Position numbers and translations under genes: made by a program | Part shown: positions 54,047-63,320 of the stretch, in pieces | Position numbering within the stretch: the stretch's first letter is position 1 | How the letters are laid out: each line of letters starts with the position of its first letter | Notes under the pieces: model-generated | What the model was told of the DNA's origin: nothing | The model's database searches: none | Seen by the model: only the letters and a program-made list of their open reading frames with translations | Assembly: GCA_014529385.2 (NCBI GenBank) | Contig: CM043958.1 | Location: forward strand, 151,946,793 to 152,010,792 | Origin: Adiantum capillus-veneris | Lineage: Eukaryota > Streptophyta > Polypodiopsida > Polypodiales > Pteridaceae | DNA: 64,000 nt | Direction of reading: 5' to 3'

Positions 54047-54790
54047 AACTAATGACAAGGCATGACCTCTTCATAAGTTGTTTCCAACTTATGGACTCTT
54101 GCCGAGGGACCTAAGGACACCTAGGCATTAAAATTCAAGCGAAGGACCTGCTGACGTGGTTGTTGTACGGATGGCCTGCATGCAACTAATCCAAGTGCAT
54201 GGACATGCACGTCCTGCGTATAGGCTCACAAGGGTATGCAACTAATCCAAGTGTCTAGACATGCATGTCCTGCGTATAGGCTTACAAGGGTGCCAGAATA
54301 CTACCTAGGCTGTTCTAAATCCTTGAACTAGGAGTCAGCTTGTCCACATCAGCTTGTTCACATGCACATAGGGTTAGATGTGCATGCGACATTTTCTCAT
54401 TATCAGATAGTTATATTTTGTGTGCCTACGGGCTGATGTAATGCCTTCGGGTTTGTAATCTTGATTCCCTTATACAAAAGGGTACCAAGCCCCCCTTATT
54501 TTGCAAGAAAGAAAAACGAGAAAAAAGAAAAGTATATGTGTGTGTGATGTGTGGGTAGTTGAAAATGAGCTCTACATCCTTTTTGGAAATATTGTGATCT
54601 TGACTTAGTATTTGATTATCATTGTGCATTAGGACGCTGATGATTATATAGGTTTCTGGCTGAGTATCAAGGGCTTTTAAATTGCGTTTTTCTTTATAGA
54701 TGAATCTGGGCTATTCTTTTGTTTCTCGAGCTATTACTCTTTTATCATGGCACTCGCTTGGAGTAATTCTGACTTTGGATTTCGATTCAG
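54047..54790 (+). other. Intron sequence 5' of the first BRWD exon in the window
   Basis: No coding sequence is recognised. Two adjacent 56-bp direct repeats occupy 54180-54235 and 54236-54291 (unit start ATGCAACTAATCCAAGTG, six or so differences). The stretch ends with a splice acceptor, TTTCGATTCAG at 54780-54790, with a pyrimidine-rich lead and TAAT/CTGAC branch-like motifs just upstream. Confidence 0.7.
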
Positions 54791-57700
54791 ATATGATTCC
54801 ATACCAGGAGCCTTACCAGAGCATGTATCAGCAAAGACGTCTTGGAGCACTGGGGATAGATTGGCAGCCTCTACGGCTTAATCTTGCTGTTGGAATGGAT
54901 GATCTTAACTATGTTGCTTTCAGAGATCATCCACTTGTCCTTCATCCTCACATTCCAGGATCCTCGGTTGAGACTGCAGAGGGTGGTGCACGGAGATGGG
55001 TGGAACAACCAATAGATGTTGATGAGGAAATGGACTGGGAACAAGATTTGACTAGGCTCACTGATGATTCAGGATCAGATTACAGTGCAAGTGAGGAAAT
55101 ATTAAGCTTGCTTGAGGATGATGAAGAAGATGAAGGAACAGCCAGCTCTAGTGAAGGCCTGGGGCAAAGTGACGATGAGGAAGATGACAAAAATAGTGTA
55201 GAAGAGACATGGTTGCGCCGCTCTAATCGTAAACGAAAAGCTGAGGTGCTTAATTTGTGCGTGCCATCACTTTGTATGTCAATTCAAATCGCTCAGTTTG
55301 TGACTATTTTTTGTTTGCTCCTTTTGTCGTATTGTCAGGGTCATCCCCACGATTATGGTGAAAGAAAAATTCGGAAAGCACCTTCTTGTCCACACCGGGT
55401 TGATTCAATCAATGATCTTGGGATACATAAGGTTAAAAGGCAAGGGCAGTCTGAATTGATCAAAACCTCTCCAAGACCTGCATCGGAACAGCGCATGACA
55501 CGTCCAAAGAGGGCTGCGGCAGCAAATGCATTGCAGCTGTTTACTAACAACAAACAGAGTAATGAGGATGGAGAGGAGGACGATGCATCTTCAAGTCATC
55601 AAGATACAAGTTTGTATAGTGACGAGGAGGCTGAATCTGATGGACTGCCCCTAAGCAGTGATAAGAATGGTGGCAAGCACGCTTGCCAAGTAAACGAGAC
55701 AGCTGAAGCTGTGGAAGTTAACGGCATGGAGGAAGTCTTTCAGAGAACTGGAAAGGATGTCGTGGAGATGAACGAGGGGGCTGAACTGAAGGAAGAACAG
55801 CAGGAAGATTTTGAATGCCTCATGAGAAATTTTGAGGCATCTTCTCCAGTTGCTGAAGACATAAGTCCCAGGTTTAACGAGGGGGATAAAGAGTTTTGTA
55901 AGTACGAGAACCATGCAGATAGCAAAGTGGGTCCTATGGCCATTGTCCTTGAGAAAGTTACCACACCAGGTAGACAGGATTTACTGGAACAAGAAGATCC
56001 AAGCAGGCGACCAAGAAGATTGGTCTTAAAGCTGCGTAAAAATGAGACTGATATCTTGCTCCCTGTCAATAAAGACGAATTAGAAGACCCTACTACTGCT
56101 GAAACTGTGAGCCCTGAGGTGGATCACTTGGACATTTCTAAAGAACAGACCAAGAGAAGGCTTAGAAGGCTCATCCTCAAGGCTCCTGATTCTGCAACAC
56201 ATATGCAAGACAATTCTGATGGGTTATCAGACACAGGCAATAATGAAAATTGTAGTGGATCTCAACATAGTATGCCCGAATACGATGAAGATATGCCACC
56301 GGGTGACTTAAGAAGGCCCAGGAAAAGACTCAAAGAGAAGAACCAGTCTGAACTTGATTTAGTTCCAAAGTACTTTGAGAGATCATGCAAAGCTGTTGCC
56401 TCAGAGCCAAATAGCCCGGCCAGTTTTAGTGGCAGCTATCGCAGGCGAACGGATGTCTATTCCACCTCTATAGAAAAGACTGTAGGGGAAGTTTTTCCAG
56501 ATGCAGCAGAGGACCTTCCAAATGAAGACACAGATATTGAAAGTGAAGGCATAAATTGGTCTGGCAACTCGGAACACAAACAATCACGTATGGATAGTTT
56601 TGAAAGAGAGGCAGGAGCAGCACATGGGCCTCAGGGGATGTCATCTCCGGAGTCTTTTGCTAAATTCCCTTCTTTGGCTCAGCACTGTCTTAGTAATGAA
56701 CTTCCTTCTGAAGAGGAGTATGGCAAACCAAGGACCAGGTCTAGCTTAGGGTCTGAAACAAATCAGGTGAACTTGAAACCACAAGTGGTCCATTGTAGAT
56801 ATATGGGCCTGAGTTACGGAGAACCAATGTTGGTTCATGAGGAACAGCAGGGAGGTGTTGGTAAAGCAGTCAACAGCTTGAGAGGTGCCATTGCATGCCA
56901 AGCTAGAAAGAACAGTAAAAAAGTTGCACACAATCACTGCAATTCCGCGTTCTTACAGGTCAATGGGGAGGGTCATTACAGGAGCGCTGTCTTAGAAAAT
57001 CGATTTAAAAGCCCAGATCATTCGAGTTGTGTCAGGCTAGTGGATAGGGAGGAGAGGAAGGCTCTCAGAGATGGTTCATCAGGTGCTATGCAAAGTATTC
57101 CAGGGGATACTGATGAGGTAGAATTATGTTTACTGGGAGGCCATAATGACAGTGAATCCGGTCATGATGATGCAAGCTGGAGCCAGTCAGAGAATGTTAT
57201 TGGAGAGACTGATTTTTCACTTCACAAAAGGAGAACCTTGTGTGAGATAGAGTCTACTGACATTCCATCTCTTAAACCTGAAGAGGATTCAACAAGCAAG
57301 AAAAAAGTTAGGCAAGTTCAGGCAGTGGTGATGGATGGTGTCAGGGCAATGAGATCAAGGGGCAAGAGAGGTAAGAGAGAAGCTGTTAAAAAGGAAAGGG
57401 AGATTTATGATACAGGAAAAAAAGCTAAAAGACCGAGTGCTCGGATAAATAGGGCTCCTGGAGTTAGCAACTATGATGATGCAGACACAGAGGAAAACAC
57501 GAGTCATTCTGTACAGAACATTGAGCTGCATGATATCAGGTCTAAGAGGAGGGGTGTGGGGCAGTGCCCACAAGCTGAAGCATCTTCTGTTAAGGAAAAG
57601 GAGCTGAGGGTGTCAAGCAGACACAAAAAGGAAGTGACAAGGGATCAAGGCCGACAGGTAAACACGAGCATGGTAATTCGGGACAAAGTAGCTCGAACAA

Positions 57701-58902
57701 GAAAAAGCTTAGCCTGGCTTTTGCAGTCTGAGGTGGAAGAAACTCGTTACATTCCTCAATATGGTGATGAGGTTGTCTACCTTCGACAGGTACACTGTCC
57801 AAAGCAAGTCTTCATCATCTTGCAGGGAGGGAAGGGCGCATGTATTTGTTTCCACACTGACTGTTGTTCCTTCTGAGTTTCAGGGACATGCAGAGTATTT
57901 GGACATGTACAGACTAGATGAGCCTGGCCCTTGGACTATATATGGAGATGACTTATGTCACACAGAAATTTGCCAAGTTGTGGGTCTTGAATATGTCAGT
58001 TTACCATATTCTGGAGAGACTTGCTGCAAATTCACTCTGGAGTTTGTGGATTGCACATCGTGTTTGCAGGGCAAAACCTTTTGGTTAAGTCTGCCAGAAT
58101 TAACAAATTTTCCTGATTTCATAATTGAGAAAAATCGGTATGATTCTTCCATAGAGAGAAAGTGGACCAACAGGGATAGGTGCAAAGTGTGGTGGAGATC
58201 TCAGAATGGACAAGGGGGCAGATGGTGGGAGGGACGAGTAATAAATGTGAAACCGAAATCAGTTGATTTTCCTGAGAGCCCTTGGGAGAGGTTTGCTGTT
58301 CAGTATAAATCTGACCCGACTAATCCCTACCGACACAGTCCATGGGAGCTTTTTGATTCAACTGATGCTAAATGGGAGCAGCCACATATTGATCTGCAAA
58401 CAAGAGATCGGTTGCTGTTGGTGCTTGAATCTGCTGCTAATGAGCCAGAGGTATTTTACTTTTATTTCTTTACAAGTTTACATGCAGTCTTCGATTTGAA
58501 ATTTAGTATCATGTTAATTCCTCGTATTTCCAGGATGCTTATGGATTGCGCAAGCTTAGGCTAGCATCATGTAAATCTGATTTTGTAAATAGGTAACAAT
58601 GATGCCACCACCTTGATTACATTCCATTTCAAGCCAAGATATGGCAAGTGTTTCTTTAACACTGAGAGCTAAATTGGCTTTTTTGAAATATGGTCAGGTT
58701 GCCTCTACCTCTGACGTTAGATGTCCTTATGCAACGCTTGGAAAAAGATTACTACCATTCGACTCAGGCTTTCTATTTTGATGTGCAGCTTTTAGCGAGC
58801 AATGCGGAGAGGTTTTGCGGGAACCTACACCCAATGACACAAGGTTTACAAGCCTTTGTTAGGGAATTGCATATAGAAATCTTTAGTGAATCGTCTTCCT
58901 AG
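54791..58902 (+). CDS. BRWD/PHIP-type WD40-bromodomain protein, C-terminal half
   Basis: Nuclear chromatin-reader family (plant homologues of animal BRWD/PHIP). Exons inferred from GT-AG sites and frame: 54791-55245, 55339-57789, 57884-58450, 58534-58592, 58698-58902 (stop TAG), about 1244 codons. Order: MIPYQEPYQSMYQQRRLGAL linker that follows the WD40 propeller in the family; acidic region (54990-55200); long low-complexity region with basic patches (RRPRRLVLKLR, KKKVRQVQAVV); crypto-Tudor (GDEVVYLRQ|GHAEYLDMY across an intron, GRWWEGRVI, SPWERFAVQY, SPWELFD); bromodomain-like end (RLPLPLTLDVLMQRLEKDYY, SNAERF). The WD40 exons lie outside the window to the left. Introns are short (83-105 bp) except the first. 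Exon 2 may hide another intron; none is convincing. No gene symbol is given because the species is unknown. Confidence 0.88.
55246..55338 (+). other. BRWD intron (93 bp)
   Basis: GTGCTTAATT donor after GCTGAG and TATTGTCAG acceptor, T-rich. It is a multiple of three and stop-free, so the open frame reads through it; the hydrophobic stretch it would encode is out of character with the acidic/basic surroundings, which favours splicing. Confidence 0.75.
57790..57883 (+). other. BRWD intron (94 bp)
   Basis: Donor CAG|GTACACTG after YLRQ, acceptor GAGTTTCAG. Splicing joins YLRQ to GHAEYLD and restores the conserved crypto-Tudor entry motif of BRWD/PHIP proteins; unspliced, the frame ends at a stop in the intron. 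Confidence 0.9.
58451..58533 (+). other. BRWD intron (83 bp)
   Basis: Donor GAG|GTATTTTAC and acceptor CGTATTTCCAG; T-rich. Joins ANEPE to DAYGLRKLR. Confidence 0.88.
58593..58697 (+). other. BRWD intron (105 bp)
   Basis: Donor AATAG|GTAACAATG and acceptor TATGGTCAG. It splits an Arg codon (AG|G) and connects to RLPLPLTLDVL, the start of the bromodomain-like helix region. Confidence 0.88.
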
Positions 58903-60029
58903 ATACCACTGCAATGTTCAGGTCTTCCAACTGAGAAGGTGTGAACATTCACTCATTTGTAACCGCCCTTAAATGAATTCTATAATTTCTTAAGAGTGTA
59001 ATTTCTGTGCATTATTTGTGATGGATGTGTGGGCGTGTACTTAGTTCCCTGCCCATTTGCGTGCCTCAGAGAGATTGGTTGCAATGCAAAGAGTACACGC
59101 CATAATCATTATCCTGTCGTGGTGTATTGTTATGTTGCAATTCTTGGCATGTATTTTCCGGTTGTTATCAGCTGGTCAAAAGCTTGAATTGTATTCAAGA
59201 GCATGTTTTGCAAGCTTCATCAATTATCAGCCACCGTGGAACTGAGATCAGAAAGATGTGATCGACATGAAGGCTTCTGAAATGTTGTCAATCATCGGAG
59301 AGGATGTTTCTCTCTCTTCGCTCGCTGTTCTATCTGTGGGTCTATTTTGTAAGTCTTCGTCGCTCAATGCTCGTTGCCTTTCTCTGCCCGTTTCCTTGGA
59401 ATTTTTGAACTATATTTTTGTAAGGTTTTTACACACAACTGCAAATCCAGAACTTTCAAGTAATGGTGCTCTATCCTCGACTTTGTCCGTCTTTGAAGCA
59501 CTCACTCTTTCTTGGTAATTGTGTGAGGTCCTTGAGCTTTAGTCTTTCCGCTCAGTGAATGTATTCAGGTGGCAAGTTCTCTCTAAACAAGGTCAATAAT
59601 TTGTCAGCAGTTCACGTACGCGTTCGCAACTTGTTGCAAACTATTTCTGTTTCCATGGCTTGGTTGTGAGATTTTTGTCGATTTTTGGTTGCGAACCAGT
59701 TGCGCTTCTTCTCCACCCCCAAGGGGTGAAGCAAGACGGCAACCACACAACACGACAAAGAGTGGAGCCGTCAATGCTACATTTTTGGAAATAACGGGGT
59801 CTCTCTCCTCTTTCTTACCTGTTCTGTATAGCGGACCATGCACATGGGAACTAGGGATTAGTGCTCGGTTGCGAACTAGTCCGCAACCAGTAGGCCATGT
59901 GAACTGGCTCTTTTGGGGGGAAAGGAAAAAGAAAACTTCTAGGGAGATGGAAGAGAGAAGTGAGCTACCTTTTGAGACGCACTTCATTAGGGCAGGTCCA
60001 AAAACCGTTGCGAGTCTGTAAACATTTGC

Positions 60030-60076
<47 letters not shown>

Positions 60077-60150
60077 GTTTAACAAGAAAATAATTTTCTT
60101 TTAATAAAACATCTCAAGGGCACTGTCCCCTCCTATAAAATGCACAGAAA
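58903..60150. other. BRWD 3' flank, no further gene recognised
   Basis: Presumed 3' UTR and intergenic DNA; no canonical AATAAA lies close to the stop. Holds a 14-bp direct repeat GGTTGCGAAC(C/T)AGT at 59687 and 59867 (exactly 180 bp apart), the second forming a 7-bp-arm inverted repeat GGTTGCG...CGCAACC (59867-59888), and a (CT)n tract at 60032-60073. Short open frames show no recognisable domains. Confidence 0.6.
60032..60073 (+). repeat. (CT)n microsatellite
   Basis: Uninterrupted CT dinucleotide run of about 42 bp. Confidence 0.95.
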
Positions 60151-60376
60151 TGTTAAGTATGGAGCTTGATTTACTCTTGTAATTTTTTGTGGTAAAAACG
60201 CACATTTGTAAGGCCTCCATTATGAGGAAAAGTCATCGTGCGTGAAGGAAAATCACTCGTCGGAAACCAAAATTTTCACGGGGCCAAAAATCAGGGGAAA
60301 CTTTAGGGACTTCAGGGGCGGAAGCCTTTGAGACATTTTTTTTCTTTGTTGGAATATTCTTTTTTGTCGGAATATT

Positions 60377-60490
60377 ATGGCCGGACGGCGGTCGGAAAGT
60401 GGTCGGAAAACAAACGTCGGTTGGTCGGTGGTCGGTAGTCAATGGCCGGTGGCCGGTGGTCAAATTCAATGGCCGGTGGTCGAATTCAAA
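60377..60490 (+). repeat. GGTCGG/GGCCGGTGGTC minisatellite
   Basis: Imperfect tandem GGTCGG and GGCCGGTGGTC units between GGCCGGACGGCGGTCGG and GGCCGGTGGTCGAATTC. GC-rich compared with its surroundings. Confidence 0.8.
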
Positions 60491-60607
60491 AGCGGACTTG
60501 TCTTCTCAAGGACGACCACACATGGCCGGATTGGAGGGTTCGTTTTGGACTTATCTACACAAGGGCGGTTACACATGGTTGCCTCTCATGAGAGAGTGCA
60601 ACCTTTT

Positions 60608-60618
60608 TGGCCTATAAA
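60608..60618 (+). promoter_or_regulatory. TATA box of the copia-type LTR
   Basis: CTATAAAAGGA, a strong plant TATA box in a good position for transcription starting in the LTR R region. Confidence 0.6.
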
Positions 60619-60928
60619 AGGAGGCAATTTCTATACACATTTCATAGTGTGAAGTTGATGCAACAAGGTGAGTGAGGTGGTGAGAGTGAAGCAAGGCAGG
60701 AGCTTCATTAAGAGTATAATCCCTTTGTAAACTACTTCTTGTTTTGAAGTACTAAAGCCATTGAGTGGCTGCTTTTCCGTGGACGTAGTCAACATTGGGT
60801 GAACCACGTATATCGTGTGTACTCTCTCTCTCTCTCTCTCTACTCTATAATCTCGTGTATGTAAATCTGTCTCTCTCCATTAAGTAATCTACTCAATTAT
60901 CTATTTAGCTACATCTTATTTTCTAACA

Positions 60929-61129
60929 GAAATAAGCTCATCACCACATAGTGGTGATCCCAGAATCCATGAATTATATAATCAATCTGAACCAATTCTT
61001 TTTCTTGATTCATATGTCAGTGTCTCCTAGATTATTCATTTTTAGCAACTCTCAAGAGGTAAACAGTTCTCATATTCTCTTTGTTTTGTTATCCTCTCCT
61101 TCTCCCTCTCTTTTGCACGGATGGTCTTG
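60929..61129. other. No feature recognised
   Basis: AT-rich DNA after the solo LTR; no ORF, PBS or repeat identified. Confidence 0.5.
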
Positions 61130-61330
61130 ATCGCCACATGTTCAACGTCCCCTGTCATTATTGTGCACATTGTTTCCACGAAAGTTTTGACAACTTATTT
61201 GACTCCCCCTACCTTGGAAGTTTCCACCACCTCGACCACCCCCTTGACAAATAATGTGCCCTCTACCTCTACCAATGTTATTGTAGAAGACCTGTTGCTC
61301 CTTGTGAAGATGAATCTACAACAATGTGCT
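61130..61330 (-). pseudogene. Ty1/copia gag remnant (RGG-rich tail)
   Basis: The minus strand reads QQVFYNNIGRGRGH, then GGGRGGGNFQGRGSQ and NFRGNNVHNND. This Asn/Arg/Gly-rich composition is the typical stretch before the zinc knuckle in plant copia gag. No knuckle is recognisable next to it. The rest of the element is not found in colinear order. Confidence 0.55.
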
Positions 61331-61969
61331 TCCATCTGGGTATGCTATGTCCTCTGGCTCTACGAATCTTGTAGGCATGCTCAGACTTGGAGAGTTGTAA
61401 ACCTATCCTGAGCCTAATGTTGAAGTTTTTGGAATTGTAAGACTTGTTGAAATCTTACACCGTCAAAGTCTAGGAGAGGGGGTGGGGCCAGATTAGGGGT
61501 GGGGGTTGGCCAATCTGGGCCGTCGAGGGAAGGATTGAGTGTCCTTTCCCTACACCTTTACCTGTTCTAGGATGCTTACCCAATGGCGAACAAAGTAAAG
61601 AGACCTGTTGTACATGTACAGAAGGAAGGGAAGTGGTGCTCGTATTCAAAATGTAACGTGTGAGAATGAATGCTTATGGTTATGGACCAACAATGACAAT
61701 AATTATTGGCGTAGTGACAAGATTCCCAATTAGAATAAGACTTCACCGCCGAGATTGTAGGCAACTCTCAAAACTAGCACAAATGGGTTTATACTGAAAA
61801 CCAATCCTTGCCCTCGTCCTTGTCCACGCATGCGGTGGTGGCCAACCTCGCACTTGGATCAAAAATAGCAAAAAAAACAAAATGAAGCCATCACCGAAAT
61901 GCTATCCAAAGCAGGTGCCAACATCGATTTGGCCGAAGTAAAGAAAAGTTGGAAAGTGCTTGTACTGCT
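61331..61969. other. No gene recognised
   Basis: G-rich patch near 61480-61535 (GGGGGTGGGG); otherwise unremarkable. Short ORFs without recognisable domains. Confidence 0.5.
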
Positions 61970-62245
61970 CTAAAACTATTGAGAAACTACTTGAGCTATG
62001 CATGAGTGGTTATCATGCTAAATAAGGTGCATAGAAAGTGCTTTGAGACAGCTTCATGGTGCTTATGAGGTGCTTAGACAGTATTGAGAAGTTCCTCATA
62101 CTGCTCGATGGAGCTTAGAAGTGCTTAGACACAAGCTCAAAAGTGCTAAGAGGTGATGCAATTCCTTTGATGTGCTTCACAGTGAAGCATCTCCTTAGCA
62201 ATGCTCAATGGTGCTTAGAAAGTGCATAGAAATAGCTTCAAAGTT
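61970..62245 (+). repeat. Degenerate short tandem repeat (GTGCTTAGA-type)
   Basis: Repeated GTGCTTAGAAAGTGCATAG-like phrases with AGCTTCA(A/T)GGTGCTTA spacers, at least ten times, in variable spacing. Looks like a decayed minisatellite; no coding potential. Confidence 0.65.
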
Positions 62246-62274
62246 CTTACATGGGTCATTGGAAATTGCTTAGC

Positions 62275-62420
62275 CATACGACAAGTGGAAGCAAAAGTGT
62301 CTTCATAATCTATGCTTTTTTGATGTGCATAACCCTTTGCAACAAGTCGAGCCTTATAGCGATCAATCTCACCATTCGGCTTGCGTTTCAACTTTTAACC
62401 ACTTCGTACCAATGGCTGTC
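62275..62420 (-). pseudogene. Ty1/copia reverse transcriptase fragment
   Basis: The minus strand reads IGTKW, a short frameshift, then KLKRKPNGEIDRYKARLVAK and GYAHQKSIDYEDTFASTCRM (62275-62394, 40 codons). This is the conserved amino end of the copia RT domain (K-NG-I-RYKARLVAKG---Q--IDY-ETF). The remainder of RT is not seen. Confidence 0.85.
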
Positions 62421-63320
62421 GAACCTCATGGTTATAAAAATATCTTTTGGGGCTTTTCAAACATTTTCCTTCCAACACTTGGAACCCCAAACCCGACTCA
62501 AGGAGACACCCATGGATAAAACATATAAGTTATATCGAAGCTTAGGGTATAGTGCGGCCGTGGTTCTGCTTCCCGTGTTTGCCTTGCGAGGGATTCGGAG
62601 CGGGGAGGGATCAAGGGGATCGCCTGCGGTAGGAGGCGCTAGGTCGGCAGCCTTGGTCTCAGATTCGTGCGGCAACGCTTGTGCTTGGAGGGCAAGGGAC
62701 ATTCCCAACGGGGGGCTCCTGGCTGCTCTCCCTGTACGGCTTCTTTGCACTCTGCAACCCCTCTTATTTTTGGCTATGGGGGAGACCTCCCCACCCATAT
62801 CTCCTCGGGGACAATGGAGGTCGGCATTTGGTTGGGGATCTGTTGGCGGTTTCTTCTGCCGGCACCGGCCGACTTCTGATATGCATGGTTTCATGCTAGG
62901 TTCGGGATTGTGCTGGGAGGTTTTGTTGTGGATGGTCCCACTATTTTGGTGGATGCTCTTGTGTGGCCGGTGATGGAGGTACGGGCTGCCCCCTTCTTGC
63001 GACAGGCTATAGGATTCAGTTTGATGATCCTGTTTGAGTGGGGTCGCACCCGGTGGCAGAGGGTGTTTCTCTTGTGGCAACCCTTCATGATGGTGTTTAC
63101 TTTGTCGAGGGTGGCTCCCTGTTCAGACACCCCATGATTATGTAAGTGATGTTATGTTTCTTTGCTGATTGTCTCAGGGTGGCTCTCCTTTTAGGCGATG
63201 TAGAATGTGCCTTGTGATTCCATGTGTCATATTGAGCATGCCTGTAGTTTGTAATTCTTTTTGCTATGCTAATATGTCTCTTCTACTCACATTTGTAAGT
63301 ACTGCAAAAAAAAGAAGATA
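62421..63320. other. GC-rich unidentified region with overlapping open frames
   Basis: A stretch (about 62530-63120) of higher GC than its neighbours, open on both strands (+: up to 62973; -: 63080-62457, 207 codons, Pro/Ser-rich). Neither translation shows a domain I recognise. A short A-run follows at 63304-63312 (GCAAAAAAAAG), so a decayed retroposon is possible, without proof. Confidence 0.4.

Larger units (their letters stand above)
60151..60928 (+). repeat. Candidate Ty1/copia-type solo LTR, 778 bp
   Basis: Ends TGTTAAG...CTAACA (inverted TGTTA/TAACA), flanked by GAAA on both sides (60147-60150 and 60929-60932). Internal order fits an LTR: TATA box GCCTATAAAAGGAGG (about 60610), then GTGGACGTAGTCAACATTGG and GAACCACGTATATCGTGTG (60778-60818), wording typical of copia LTR R/U5 regions, then a CT tract. 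No PBS (TGGTATCAGAGC) or coding follows, hence solo. A GGCCGGTGGTC minisatellite lies in its U3 (60377-60490). Confidence 0.68.

Noticed and set aside
54700-54790. Use of the ATG at 54700 as the BRWD start codon
   Set aside because: The preceding 30 codons do not fit the family and are followed by a clear acceptor at 54790; the family needs WD40 repeats before this point.
57761-57883. Open frame from 57761 as an independent gene
   Set aside because: Its first part reads the 94-bp intron; the domain continues from the upstream exon across a GT-AG intron.
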